A stretch of 64,000 bases of DNA from NCBI GenBank assembly GCA_001403775.1, contig CYUG01000012.1, positions 98,632 through 162,631 on the forward strand. The letters are read 5' to 3'. This stretch comes from Dermabacter indicis. GTDB taxonomy: Bacteria; Actinomycetota; Actinomycetes; Actinomycetales; Dermabacteraceae. Positions 1 through 9,353 of the stretch are shown piece after piece. Made by a program: the position numbers and the translations under genes. How positions within the stretch are numbered: position 1 is the first letter of the stretch; every line of letters begins with the position of its first letter. The notes beneath the pieces were generated by a model that worked only from the letters and a program-made list of their open reading frames with translations, was not told the DNA's origin and did not search any database.

Positions 1-728
1 CGTACGTCGCGATTCGTGAGCGAGCTGAGCGCCGGCTGATTCGTGGGGAGGATGAACGTGAGGAGCCAGCCCTTGCGGCCGGCGTCCTTCGCGGCGCGGG
101 CGGCGGCGGCCTTCGAATCCTCGCTTAGCCCCGCGAGCTCGTCCTCGTTCGTCAGGTGGAGAGCGGCGGCATTCATGTCGCGCGTGACCTGCTGGCTGAA
201 CTCGGTTTGCGCCTTCGAAATCTCAAGGTTGAGCTTCGCGAGGTCCTCGCGCTGCTCCTCGCTCAGGGCCGCGCCCGCGAGCGTGAAGCGCTGATGGAAC
301 TTCTCGGTGAGGCGCACCTGCTCGGCGCTCAGGCCCGCCGATTCGCGGCTCTCGTACACGGCGTTCAGCCGCGTGAAGATCTGCGGGTTGAGGTGCAGTT
401 CGTTGTCGAGCTCGGTGAGCAGCTCGGAGACCTTCGACTCGATCTCGAGAAGAGACTCGGTGCCATCGGCGCTCGCGACGTTGTAGAACACGGTCGCGGC
501 ACGATTCAGGGTGCGGCTCGGCTGGTCGAGCACGGCGACGACGTTCTCAAAGGTTGGTTCCGAGGTGTCGTTCGCGATCGCGGCGTAGGCCTCGCGTGCT
601 TCGCGAAGGCCCTGTTCGATCGCGGGCAGGTAATGCTCGTCGTGAATCGCGGCGAAGTCGGGAAGGTTGTAGGGGAGGGCTGATTCCTCGAGGAGCGGAT
701 TTGACGTCACTGTTGCTTCTTCACTCAT
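1..728 (-). CDS. M3 family oligopeptidase (peptidyl-dipeptidase Dcp/OpdA-like), N-terminal part
   Basis: This is a zinc metallopeptidase of the M3 (thimet oligopeptidase) family, which degrades short peptides in the cytoplasm. Only the first 242 residues are visible, because the gene runs off the left edge of the window. The visible part is the helical N-terminal domain, with the family-typical stretches NPLLEESALPYNLPDF near the start and NPQIFTRLNAVYESRESAGL further on. The HEXXH zinc motif would lie in the missing C-terminal half. The ATG at 728 is the natural start, since the protein opens with a short polar leader as in homologues. Dcp and oligopeptidase A cannot be told apart from this half. 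Confidence 0.88.
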   Translation of the reverse strand, partial: MSEEATVTSNPLLEESALPYNLPDFAAIHDEHYLPAIEQGLREAREAYAAIANDTSEPTFENVVAVLDQPSRTLNRAATVFYNVASADGTESLLEIESKVSELLTELDNELHLNPQIFTRLNAVYESRESAGLSAEQVRLTEKFHQRFTLAGAALSEEQREDLAKLNLEISKAQTEFSQQVTRDMNAAALHLTNEDELAGLSEDSKAAAARAAKDAGRKGWLLTFILPTNQPALSSLTNRDV

Positions 729-848
729 GCGGCAACCGTATCGGACGCCGCATCCCTGCGCACCGGCGTACCAGAGTCCAAAACGCCTTATGTCCGCCCC
801 TCCGGATAACGCCCGGTGGAGCGGACGCGAAACGAGGATGCGGCGGGC

Positions 849-3167
849 TCAGCTCACGCGTGTGAGCTGGAACAGCACCGTGTTTTCGGGGTTCAAGATC
901 GGGGTCGTGATTCCGACGTTTGCCCACGCCCTACCGCTCAGCACCTGGTCCGTGATGCCGCGCTCGTGGAGTTCGGCATTGAGGCGCTCGTAGTCGCGCG
1001 CATTGCCCGGCGTGGGAGCGAGGAGGCCCGAGGCGTTGCTCATGACGGGCGAGGGGACGTAGCCCGACGGCTTCGCACCCGGCATCACGACGTCGAGCTT
1101 GTAGCGTGCGTCGTCGTCGAGTCCCGGGAAGTAGAGGCGACCAGTTTGGTTGGCGTCGCTCCTCGAAAGCGCGGAGAAGGCAAAGAGGGCCTTGGAAGCG
1201 TCGGACGCCACCACGCCGTGTAGCGCAACCGAGTCGTCGCCGAGGTCCACGCGCACCCGATCGCCCGTGAAGAGCAGGTCGCGCACCTCCTTATAAAGCT
1301 GAACCCATTCGCGAAGCTCCGCCATTTCCTGCTCGGTTGCGAGGCGCAAGTCCCACTCGATGCCGAGGTGACCGAAGAGCGCTGTTACAGCGCGGTAGCC
1401 GATCGAGTGGAGGCGGCCCGTCGTGTGCGAGGCACCCGAAGCCACGTGCGAGCCCATGAGCTCGAGCGGGATGAGCTGATTCGTCCAGCGGTTCATCATT
1501 TGGCGCTCGAGCGGATCGATGCAGTCCGAGACCCACACGCGATCGGTGCGCTCGAGAACGCCGAGATCCACTCGCGCGCCGCCCGAGGAGCACGATTCGA
1601 TTTCGAGGCCGGGGAAGCGCTCCTTCAGCTCGTCAAACAGGCGATACGCGGCGAGGGTCTGCGCGTGGGTTGCCGGCTGGCCGGTCTCGCGGAAACCTGC
1701 CTCGATGAGGTCGCGGTTGTGATCCCACTTGATGTAGTCGATGTCGTTGTTCTCGAGGATTGCGACCATCTGATCGCGTACGTGCGCATAGGCCTCGGGA
1801 ATCGCGAGGTTGAGCACCTGCTGGTGGCGCGACTGCTCGGGCAAGCGCTCCATCGTCGTGCCCATGATCCACTCGGGATGCTCGCGCGCGACATTCGAAT
1901 CCTCATTGACCATTTCCGGCTCGAACCACAGGCCAAACTGCATACCGAGACCCTTGACGTGCTCGATGAGCGGCGTGAGCCCGTTCGGCCACACGTCCTC
2001 GCTCACAACCCAGTCGCCAAGGCCCGCGTAGTCGTCGCGGCGATCGCCAAACCAGCCATCGTCGAGAACGTAGCGCTCGACGCCGAGTTCTGCGGCGCGA
2101 TCGGCAAGATCCTTGAGCCTGTCAAAATCGTGATCGAAGTACACGGCCTCCCACACGTTCAGCGTCACGGGGCGCTGCGTATCCACGTGGTTCTCGCGCG
2201 AGCGCAGCCACGCGTGGAAGCGTTGCGCGACCTCGTCGAGTCCCACGCCGTGGCTCGCGTACACGAACGGCGATTCATAGCTTTCGTTTTCAGCGAGCAC
2301 AACCTCGCCCGCGAAAAGCCCTTCGCCGCCCGCGAGGATCGTTTCGCCCGCGCTCGTACGCTCGACGATGTGCCGGTGCTGGCCTGAAAAGCCCGTGTGC
2401 AGCGCCCATACCTCTCCTGAGGAATACGAGAAACCGCGCTCGCCCACGTGCATGAGGAATGCCGAATCGGCGCCCGTGCGGCCACGGCGGTTCTCGCGCA
2501 GGTGCTGGCCTACACGCACCGGCAGGCGCTGAGGTTCGCGCTCGCGGGCCCAGCGGCCGGCAAAGTCAAGGATCTCGTTCGCTTCCGACGGCACCGGGAG
2601 CGCCATCGTGAACGACTGCAGCCGGTAGTTGCCTTCTCTACGATTCGTGAGGGTGCCGCGCATGCGCACGAGGCCAGAGTTGAGAAGCTCGAGGGTGAGA
2701 ACGACCTCGAGGCCGAGCGTGGCATCCTCGAGCGTGAGGGTGAGAACGTCTTTTTCGCCGGAACCGTCGGACACATGGCGTTCAAGCGTGTGCGCCGTGA
2801 GGCCAAGCCGCGGGGCGAATCCGGCGCCGTTGTCGCGTCCGCCAAGGAGGCTGGGTTCGCCGAGCCAGCCGTCGGCGTCCTGGGGGAGGAGGCCGGTGCG
2901 GGGTGGAATGTCGAGAGCGTTTTGGTTGGGGGCGACCGTGGCGGCCTCGAGGATGACATTGAGCTCGTCGCTTGTGAGCTCGCCGAGGTCGGAGCCCCAA
3001 TAGGCGACTGCGGGCATGCGGTCCTCGGTCAGGTCGAGAATGATGCTCACCCCCGCGCGGCTCAGGTAGAGGGCGTTTTCGGTTTCGAGGGCGCGGGGTT
3101 CCATAGCGCGCAACGCGCGGAAGGAGCGCGAGGCGGCGGGGGAATGGGCGGTGCGGGCGAGGGGCAT
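849..3167 (-). CDS. Alpha-galactosidase, glycoside hydrolase family 36
   Basis: Cytoplasmic GH36 alpha-galactosidase of about 772 residues that releases galactose from melibiose- and raffinose-type sugars. The catalytic (beta/alpha)8 barrel is complete: the nucleophile is D482 in YIKWDHNRD and the acid/base is D548 in VWVSDCIDPLERQ. The CSSGGARVDLGVLERTD segment between them is also diagnostic. I start at the ATG at 3167 because AAAGGAG lies just upstream; an ATG 39 bases further upstream has no such site. The gene diverges from the aminotransferase at 3351, and an AT-rich palindrome at 3207-3226 sits in its promoter region. No sugar transporter adjoins it within the window. Confidence 0.93.
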   Translation of the reverse strand: MPLARTAHSPAASRSFRALRAMEPRALETENALYLSRAGVSIILDLTEDRMPAVAYWGSDLGELTSDELNVILEAATVAPNQNALDIPPRTGLLPQDADGWLGEPSLLGGRDNGAGFAPRLGLTAHTLERHVSDGSGEKDVLTLTLEDATLGLEVVLTLELLNSGLVRMRGTLTNRREGNYRLQSFTMALPVPSEANEILDFAGRWAREREPQRLPVRVGQHLRENRRGRTGADSAFLMHVGERGFSYSSGEVWALHTGFSGQHRHIVERTSAGETILAGGEGLFAGEVVLAENESYESPFVYASHGVGLDEVAQRFHAWLRSRENHVDTQRPVTLNVWEAVYFDHDFDRLKDLADRAAELGVERYVLDDGWFGDRRDDYAGLGDWVVSEDVWPNGLTPLIEHVKGLGMQFGLWFEPEMVNEDSNVAREHPEWIMGTTMERLPEQSRHQQVLNLAIPEAYAHVRDQMVAILENNDIDYIKWDHNRDLIEAGFRETGQPATHAQTLAAYRLFDELKERFPGLEIESCSSGGARVDLGVLERTDRVWVSDCIDPLERQMMNRWTNQLIPLELMGSHVASGASHTTGRLHSIGYRAVTALFGHLGIEWDLRLATEQEMAELREWVQLYKEVRDLLFTGDRVRVDLGDDSVALHGVVASDASKALFAFSALSRSDANQTGRLYFPGLDDDARYKLDVVMPGAKPSGYVPSPVMSNASGLLAPTPGNARDYERLNAELHERGITDQVLSGRAWANVGITTPILNPENTVLFQLTRVS

Positions 3168-3206
3168 GAAGAAACTCCTTTGTGCTCGAGTTCGTCCGTG
3201 ACCCAC

Positions 3207-3226
3207 TTATTTTCGCACCAAAATAA
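3207..3226. promoter_or_regulatory. AT-rich palindrome, candidate operator for the alpha-galactosidase gene
   Basis: TTATTTT and AAAATAA form perfect 7-bp arms around a 6-bp spacer, about 40 bp upstream of the alpha-galactosidase start. Such an AT-only palindrome stands out in this high-GC genome. Position and symmetry fit a sugar-responsive repressor or activator site. Which regulator binds is not visible here. Confidence 0.4.
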
Positions 3227-3350
3227 ATACGCGTCCACCTCACGTTCAGGGGGCGGAAAACGACAGTGCGACGCTGATTTCGGGCGTGTCCATGCAGTTT
3301 CTCCACCTTCACGATGAAGGGGGGATGCGCTTGGGTCTACACTCAGCGAC

Positions 3351-4562
3351 ATGGAATTCACGCAGGCGGCCAAGCTTCAGAACGTTCTCTACGACATCCG
3401 CGGACCTGTTCTCGACGAAGCTTCGCGTATGGAGAACGAGGGGCACCGCATCCTCAAACTGAACATCGGCAACCCCGCGCCATTTGGCTTCGAGACACCC
3501 GATGAAATCCTCGTGGACTTCATTCGCCAGGCCCACGTTTCCCAGGGCTACACCGACTCGAAGGGGATCATCGCCGCTCGTCGAGCCGTCGCCCAGCACT
3601 ATCAAACCCGCGGTCTGCCCGGGCTGCGTCTCGACGACATCTACCTCGGCAATGGCGTGAGCGAACTCATCCAGCTCACCGCTCAGGCCCTCGTCAACGA
3701 CGGCGACGAGGTGCTCATCCCCATGCCCGACTACCCGCTCTGGACCGCGTGCGTGACGCTCGCGGGCGGCACCCCCGTGCACTACCGCCTCAACGAAGAC
3801 GACGACTGGATGCCCGACCTCACCGATATCGCCGACAAGGTCACGCCGAACACCAAGGCGATCGTCGTCATCAACCCGAACAACCCCACGGGTGCCGTGT
3901 ACTCCAAGGAGAACCTCGAGGGCATCGTCGAGATCGCGCGCAAGCACGGCCTCATGATTCTCGCGGACGAGATCTACGACAAAATCCTCTACGACGACGC
4001 GACCCACACATCGATCGCTTCGCTCGCACCCGACCTCTTCACAATCACCTACAACGGCCTTTCCAAGGCGTACCGCGTTGCGGGCTTCCGCGCCGGGTGG
4101 ATGGTGCTCAACGGGCCGAAAGAGCATGCACGAGGCTTCATCGAGGGCCTCGACATGCTTTCAAACATGCGCCTGTGCGCGAACGCCCCCGCGCAGCACG
4201 TGATCCCCACGGCGCTCGGAGGCTACCAAACCATCAACGACCTCGTGGCGCCGGGCGGACGGCTTCGCGAACAGCGCGACGTCGCCTACGAGGCCCTTGC
4301 CCGGATCCCAGGGATCAGCGTCAACAAGGCGAAGGGCGCGCTGTACATGTTCCCGAAGGTTGACCTCGATATGTACAAGATCGAGGATGACGAGCAGTTC
4401 GCTCTCGGCCTGCTTCGCCAGAAGAAGATTCTTATCACGAAGGGCACGGGCTTCAATATCCCCACGCACGACCACTTTCGAGTCGTGACCCTGCCAGATG
4501 TTGAGGTGCTCGAGAATGCGATCGACCGGATCGCTGACTACCTCGAGGGGATTCGCCGCTAG
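3351..4562 (+). CDS. AlaA-type pyridoxal-phosphate aminotransferase
   Basis: Class I/II aminotransferase of 403 residues, most like E. coli AlaA (glutamate-pyruvate aminotransferase), which makes alanine from pyruvate. The start MEFTQAAKLQNVLYDIRGPV and the LNIGNPAPFGFETP segment are typical of that subfamily. The PLP-binding lysine is K239 in NGLSKAYRVAGFR, and VINPNNPTGAVY is the substrate and cofactor loop. The gene is monocistronic and converges on the ferredoxin reductase gene with a 29-bp gap. Substrate choice within the AlaA/YfdZ group is an inference from sequence alone. Confidence 0.9.
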   Translation: MEFTQAAKLQNVLYDIRGPVLDEASRMENEGHRILKLNIGNPAPFGFETPDEILVDFIRQAHVSQGYTDSKGIIAARRAVAQHYQTRGLPGLRLDDIYLGNGVSELIQLTAQALVNDGDEVLIPMPDYPLWTACVTLAGGTPVHYRLNEDDDWMPDLTDIADKVTPNTKAIVVINPNNPTGAVYSKENLEGIVEIARKHGLMILADEIYDKILYDDATHTSIASLAPDLFTITYNGLSKAYRVAGFRAGWMVLNGPKEHARGFIEGLDMLSNMRLCANAPAQHVIPTALGGYQTINDLVAPGGRLREQRDVAYEALARIPGISVNKAKGALYMFPKVDLDMYKIEDDEQFALGLLRQKKILITKGTGFNIPTHDHFRVVTLPDVEVLENAIDRIADYLEGIRR

Positions 4563-4591
4563 CCGCGCCGAAAGAACTTCGCGGCGCCCGA

Positions 4592-6043
4592 TTACTCGCT
4601 TCGCGCGATCCGAATCATCTGCTCGCGGTCGATTTCCTTGAGCGATGGTCGAGGGTTGCCGTCGGAATCCCGACGCTTCGCCCCCTCCTGAATCTCGTGC
4701 TCGTGCAGGCGCATCCACCCGTCCCAATCGACGTAGCGGATGCCGCGCTCGTTGAGCAGGCGCACGATGGAGTCGGGGTCTCGATCAGCGCACGGTTCGA
4801 GCACGCCGCCCTCGATGTCCTCGATCATGTGGGTCACGGTCTCGATCGCGTCGGATTTCGTGGCGCCAATGAGACCCACGGGGCCGCGCTTGATCCAGCC
4901 ATTGGCGTAGCACGCGGGCACAACCTCGCCCTCGGCGGTCGTCACACGGCCCTCGTCGTTGTGGATCACGCCGCGCTTCGAATCATAGGGAACGCCGGGC
5001 AGCTCGGAACCGAAATACCCCACGGCGCGGTAGACCTGCTGAACGTCGTACTCGACCATCTCGCCCGTACCTTCGAGCGAGCCATCCTCCGCGAGACGCG
5101 TACGCTCGAACTTCATGCCGGTCACGCGGCCCCTCTCACCGAGCACCTCCACGGGGCGGTGCCAGAAATGGAGGTGCAGCCGACGCTTGACTTCGCCACC
5201 TTCGCGGTCCGTGGGCTCAGCGTTGCTTGCCTCGCGTTCCTTTTGCGCCTCGAGCCAACCCTCGAACGTGCTCACGACCTGGTCGATGCGTTTATCTGCC
5301 CGGATGCGCTCCCATTCCTCATCGCTAATCTGGGCAAAGTCGCGCTCGTCGAGGATGACCTGCACGCCTTTCGGGTGGGCGAGCTCGCGAGTCTCGAGCG
5401 GGGAGAATTTCGCTTGGGCGGGGCCGCGGCGACCAAACACGTGCACGTCGGTGATGCTTGAGGCCTTGAGGCCCTCGTACACGTGGTCGGCGATCTCGGT
5501 GGCGAGGAGTTCCTCCGCGCTCTTGACGAGCATGCGCGACACGTCGAGAGCGACGTTGCCGTTGCCGATCACCGCGACAGATTCGGCATCGAGATTCCAT
5601 TCGCGCGGGTAGTCGGGGTTTGAGTCATACCACGCGACGAAGTCAGCCGCGCCGTAGCTTCCGTCGAAATCGATCCCGGGGATGTCGAGCTCGGCGTCCT
5701 TGAGTGCGCCGGTCGCAAAAATAATGGCGTCGTAGCGCTCGCGCAGGTCCTCGAGGCTCAGATCCTTGCCGAAGGTGACGTTGCCGAAGAAGCGCATGTC
5801 GCCGCGGCCGAGGATGCGGTGGAGCGCGGTGATGATGCCCTTAATGCGCGGATGGTCGGGGGCGACGCCGTAGCGGATGAGGCCGAAGGGCGTGGGGAGG
5901 GCGTCGAAAATGTCGACCTCGATTTTCAGGCGGCCCTTCTTCACATGCGGTGTTTTGTTGAACGTCTCCGCCGCGTACACGCCGGCCGGGCCGGAGCCAA
6001 TCACGGCGATGCGGAACGGGATGTCAGTGAAGGTGCTGGTCAC
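4592..6043 (-). CDS. fprA: Ferredoxin/adrenodoxin-type NADP+ reductase (FprA-like)
   Basis: FAD- and NADP-dependent reductase of 483 residues, of the adrenodoxin-reductase type found in actinobacteria, which passes electrons between NADPH and ferredoxin. The FAD-binding GxGxxG is GSGPAG at residues 16-21. The second Rossmann fold shows VIGNGNVALDVSRML, and GWIKRGPVGLIGATKSDA near the C terminus is the family signature that contacts NADP and FAD. Length matches mycobacterial FprA closely. The C-terminal tail (DWDGWMRLHEHEIQEGAKR) is also typical. No ferredoxin gene lies beside it. Confidence 0.92.
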   Translation of the reverse strand: MTSTFTDIPFRIAVIGSGPAGVYAAETFNKTPHVKKGRLKIEVDIFDALPTPFGLIRYGVAPDHPRIKGIITALHRILGRGDMRFFGNVTFGKDLSLEDLRERYDAIIFATGALKDAELDIPGIDFDGSYGAADFVAWYDSNPDYPREWNLDAESVAVIGNGNVALDVSRMLVKSAEELLATEIADHVYEGLKASSITDVHVFGRRGPAQAKFSPLETRELAHPKGVQVILDERDFAQISDEEWERIRADKRIDQVVSTFEGWLEAQKEREASNAEPTDREGGEVKRRLHLHFWHRPVEVLGERGRVTGMKFERTRLAEDGSLEGTGEMVEYDVQQVYRAVGYFGSELPGVPYDSKRGVIHNDEGRVTTAEGEVVPACYANGWIKRGPVGLIGATKSDAIETVTHMIEDIEGGVLEPCADRDPDSIVRLLNERGIRYVDWDGWMRLHEHEIQEGAKRRDSDGNPRPSLKEIDREQMIRIARSE

Positions 6044-6189
6044 GGAGGTCCTTGTGCTCGGCGGGTGCGCGCGCGGTGTCTTTTGGCCCGCGGGCTTTTC
6101 GATACTCGAGCCTAGCGTTAAAGGCCGGACCAGGCGAGGGGAGTGTGAGGAGTGGGGGCCGACGGTGGCCCAGCCAACGTCGAAGAAGT

Positions 6190-6233
6190 GAAAAGAAAAC
6201 GGCCGAGCGCGCCTCGAGGGGCGAGCTCGGCCG
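6190..6233 (-). terminator. Intrinsic terminator after the AIM24 gene
   Basis: Read on the minus strand, CGGCCGAGC (6225-6233) pairs with GCTCGGCCG (6200-6208), and the hairpin is followed by TTTTCTTTT. It lies 14 bp beyond the AIM24 stop codon and would end the copZ-copA-AIM24 direction of transcription. Confidence 0.8.
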
Positions 6234-6246
6234 ACGGAGCGGAGAC

Positions 6247-6912
6247 TTAGTACTCGGCCGGCTGCACAATCACGAAGCCGGGGCCGTGGAAGGCGAGCTG
6301 GAAAGTCTCACCCGAGCCGCGGCCGATGAGCGCGCCCGCATTGAAATCGTTCTTGATCTGCGGCTGGAGATTCGCCGACCAACACACCACCGCCTGCGGG
6401 TCCACGTACGTGGGCTGCTGGGAGCAATCGAGCAAAAGTGGTTCACCGTGCGAGGCGATTGCGACCATGCCGTGGCCCTGGAGGAGCAGGTTCGTAAAAC
6501 CGCCTGCGACGAGCCCTGCGCCGAGGCCGCCGCCGATCATCTTGATGTCCCACTCGATGCTCGAGTCGAAAGCGAGCATCTTCGAGGTGTTGAGGGAAAG
6601 TCCCTCGCCCTCAAGTTGTATGAGGAAAATGTGGGCGTTGTTCTTCGCGAAGAAGATCTCGCCGTTGCCGGAGGTGCGCATCATGTTGGCGCCCTCGCCG
6701 GTTGCCATTTTCTTGACGAGCTTCATGCCGCCGCCCGAGCCCTGGTACTTGAACTTCATATCGCCCTGGTAGGCCACCATCGCGCCCGAGGAGGACACAA
6801 TCTCGGGGGCGCCGGGGTTGAGGCGGCAGCGCAGCATTCGCTTGGACTGGAGGGCCCAGCGGTCTTGGGTCTGGATTTCTTGGTGCTCTGGTGAAAAGAG
6901 TTCAGATCTCAT
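6247..6912 (-). CDS. AIM24 family protein
   Basis: A 221-residue protein of the AIM24 family (named for a yeast mitochondrial biogenesis factor), a TRAP-like beta-fold whose bacterial role is not established. Recognisable parts are SGAMVAYQGDMKFKYQGSGG, the glycine-rich GGGLGAGLVAGGFTNLLLQG, and the closing GSGETFQLAFHGPGFVIVQP. There is no signal peptide or membrane helix. It lies 61 bp downstream of copA on the same strand and could be read through from it, but a link to copper handling is not otherwise supported. Confidence 0.85.
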   Translation of the reverse strand: MRSELFSPEHQEIQTQDRWALQSKRMLRCRLNPGAPEIVSSSGAMVAYQGDMKFKYQGSGGGMKLVKKMATGEGANMMRTSGNGEIFFAKNNAHIFLIQLEGEGLSLNTSKMLAFDSSIEWDIKMIGGGLGAGLVAGGFTNLLLQGHGMVAIASHGEPLLLDCSQQPTYVDPQAVVCWSANLQPQIKNDFNAGALIGRGSGETFQLAFHGPGFVIVQPAEY

Positions 6913-6973
6913 GCCTTCACACTAGGCTGCCGCGCCTCTCATTATCCTGGAGATCATGAGAGCAGAACGATTG

Positions 6974-9307
6974 TTATTGGAATCGCCTGAGCCGTAGCGA
7001 ATTGCTCACCACGAAAACGCTTGAAAACGCCATCGCCGCGGCCGCGATCACGGGGCCAAGGAGCCCGAGCATCGCGAGCGGGATCGCGATCACGTTGTAG
7101 ATGAATGCCCAGAAGAGGTTCCAGCGGATCGTGCGCACGCTCGCCCGCGAGAGGCGGATCGCGGTGGGAATCTGTGCGATATCGCCGCCCGTGAGCACGA
7201 TGTCGCCCGAGTTCATCGCGGCGTCGGTGCCGGTGCCCATCGCGAAGCCAAGATCGGCTTCGGCGAGGGCCGCCGTGTCATTAATGCCATCGCCAACCAT
7301 CGCGACGCTCGAGCCTTCGCCGCGAAGGGACTTCACGAGGTCGAGTTTTGCCGCGGGGGTAAGCGAGGCGTGAACTTTCTCGATGCCGACTTCGCGCGCA
7401 ATGTGCGCGGCCGCGGCAGGGTTGTCGCCGGTCGCCATGACGGGCTCGATGCCGAGCGCGCGAATCTCCTCAACGACCTTCGTCGCTTCGGGCTTCACGG
7501 TGTCGCTCACGCGCACGAGCCCCGCAACCTCGCCGTTGACGCGCACGAGGGAGGTCGTGTGACCCGCCTGCTCGGCTTCGCGGAGGGAAGCGGCGAGAGG
7601 GGCGGGCAGGCTGGGCACGGTGGGATTTTCGGTTCCGACGCTTGCCTGGCCAGCGTCGGACACCGCAGTAATCTCGACCTCCCACGGCCCCTTGTTCTCA
7701 CCGAGCGACCCGCTCACGCGCGCCGTGAGCCCCCGGCCGGCGTGGGCTTCGGCCCCCTCGAGCACGAGCGCGTCGCTGCCGCTACCCGCAGCCTCGACGA
7801 TCGCGCGCGCGATGGGGTGTTCCGAACCCGATTCGGCGGTGCCCGCGAGCGCGCGGACGTTTGCTTCGCTCCAGCCTTCGGCGGGTGTCACGGAGTGCAC
7901 ACGCATCGCGCCGCTCGTGAGGGTGCCGGTCTTGTCGAGAACGATCGTTGCGATGTCGCGAGAGCTCTCGAGCGTGCTTGCCGAGCGAATGAGGATACCG
8001 AGTTCGGCGCCACGTCCCGTGCCCACCATGATGGCCGTGGGGGTCGCGAGGCCGAGCGCACACGGGCACGCGATGATCAGAACGGCGACGGCCGCGGTGA
8101 ACGCCTGTTCCGTGGTGCCACCGAGTGCGAGCCACACCACGAGCGTGAGGACTGCAAGCACGATGACGACGGGCACGAAGATGCTCGAGACCTTGTCAAC
8201 GAGCTGCTGCACGGGAGCTTTGGAAGCTTGCGCATCCTCGACCATTTTCGCGATGTGGGCGAGCTCGGTATCGGCGCCCACGCGCGTAGCGCGCACAAGG
8301 AGCCGGCCCGTGGTGTTGACGGTTGCGCCCGTGACCTCGGTTCCGGGCGCGACGTCCTCGGGGATACTTTCTCCCGTGAGCATCGAGCGGTCGATGGCAG
8401 AGGCACCCTCGAGGACCACGCCGTCTGTCGCGACCTTCTCCCCGGGCCTCACGACGAAAACATCGCCAACCTGCACCGCGCCGATGGGAACCTCAACTTC
8501 GGCGGTGCTGCCGTCGGACTGAAGCTCCACGATGGTGGCATTCTTCGCGCCGAGGTCAAGCAGTGAACGGATGGCTGCGCTCGACTGGTGGATGGCGCGG
8601 GCCTGCGCGTAGCGCCCCGCGAGCACGAGGGTCGTGATGACCGCTGCCGATTCGAAGTAGATTTCGTGCGCACCGTGGTGGTTCCGGCTGAAAGCGGCGC
8701 CGAGGCTCATGTCCATCGTCATGCCGATTTCGCCTGCGCCGCCGAAGAGAAGGGCCCAGATCGACCACAGGTACGCGGCAAACGTTCCCATCGTGACGAG
8801 GGTGTCCATCGTGAAGCCGCCGTGCTTGATGTTCACCCAGGTCGCACGGTGAAATGGCGCGCCGCAGTAGAACACGACCGGCGTCGCGAGAATGAGCACC
8901 GCCCACTGCCAGCCAGGGAACTGCAACGCCGGGATCATTGAGATGAGGAAAATTGGCGCCGAGAGGATGGCTGCGAGGACCGTGCGGATTAGCGTGTCGC
9001 GCTTGTCGCGCGCGGCGCGCTCCTCGGCGCTTGTGTCGGGGCCGTGGATCGATGTGCTTTCGGCTGCCGCCTCCCGTACGTGCGCCCCATAGCCGCCCTT
9101 TTCGACGGCTTCGACGAGCTGCGCATCGGTGATCGACGGGTCGCTCACCTGCACGCTCGCGCGTTCGAGTGCGAGGTTGACGACCGCGTCGACATCGCCC
9201 ACGCGCCGCAGCTTCTTCTCCACGCGCGCGACGCAGCTCGCGCACGTCATGCCGGTGACGTCGAGGGTGACGGTGCGCGGTGCGGTGTGGGTTTCAATGC
9301 TGCTCAT
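6974..9307 (-). CDS. copA: Copper-exporting P1B-type ATPase CopA
   Basis: Membrane ATPase of 777 residues that pumps Cu(I) out of the cytosol. An N-terminal heavy-metal domain carries GMTCASC with C22 and C25. The transport site is CPC at 414-416 in ACPCALGLATPTAIM, the signature of Cu(I)/Ag(I) pumps. The phosphorylated aspartate is D458 in DKTGTLTSG, with TGES in the actuator domain and GDGINDTAAL in the hinge. It is co-transcribed with copZ 46 bp upstream, behind the CsoR-like site at 9643-9659. The stretch VSDAGQASVGT in the nucleotide-binding domain is encoded by two inverted copies of a dispersed motif (7631-7664) and looks like a tolerated linker insertion. Confidence 0.96.
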   Translation of the reverse strand: MSSIETHTAPRTVTLDVTGMTCASCVARVEKKLRRVGDVDAVVNLALERASVQVSDPSITDAQLVEAVEKGGYGAHVREAAAESTSIHGPDTSAEERAARDKRDTLIRTVLAAILSAPIFLISMIPALQFPGWQWAVLILATPVVFYCGAPFHRATWVNIKHGGFTMDTLVTMGTFAAYLWSIWALLFGGAGEIGMTMDMSLGAAFSRNHHGAHEIYFESAAVITTLVLAGRYAQARAIHQSSAAIRSLLDLGAKNATIVELQSDGSTAEVEVPIGAVQVGDVFVVRPGEKVATDGVVLEGASAIDRSMLTGESIPEDVAPGTEVTGATVNTTGRLLVRATRVGADTELAHIAKMVEDAQASKAPVQQLVDKVSSIFVPVVIVLAVLTLVVWLALGGTTEQAFTAAVAVLIIACPCALGLATPTAIMVGTGRGAELGILIRSASTLESSRDIATIVLDKTGTLTSGAMRVHSVTPAEGWSEANVRALAGTAESGSEHPIARAIVEAAGSGSDALVLEGAEAHAGRGLTARVSGSLGENKGPWEVEITAVSDAGQASVGTENPTVPSLPAPLAASLREAEQAGHTTSLVRVNGEVAGLVRVSDTVKPEATKVVEEIRALGIEPVMATGDNPAAAAHIAREVGIEKVHASLTPAAKLDLVKSLRGEGSSVAMVGDGINDTAALAEADLGFAMGTGTDAAMNSGDIVLTGGDIAQIPTAIRLSRASVRTIRWNLFWAFIYNVIAIPLAMLGLLGPVIAAAAMAFSSVFVVSNSLRLRRFQ
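7631..7664. repeat. Inverted pair of the dispersed GGCAAGCGTCGGAACC-like motif inside copA
   Basis: The minus-strand copy GGCAAGCGTCGGAACC (7631-7646) abuts the plus-strand copy TGGCCAGCGTCGGACACC (7647-7664), so the two form a hairpin. The same word occurs singly at many other places in the window, in both orientations, and as inverted pairs at 55892-55923 and 58486-58516. Its function is unknown; the arrangement recalls paired DNA-uptake sequences. Confidence 0.6.
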
Positions 9308-9353
9308 GGGGTCCTTCGGGGTGTGGTGCGGCCGGGTTCAGGATGGGGAGGAG

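Noticed and set aside
792-827. GTCCGC...GCGGAC hairpin between the M3 peptidase and alpha-galactosidase genes
   Set aside because: Imperfect stem without a T run in the direction of transcription; not called as a terminator.
1368-2387. Long plus-strand open frame opposite the alpha-galactosidase gene
   Set aside because: It is the antisense shadow of a clear GH36 gene in high-GC DNA and shows no family motifs.
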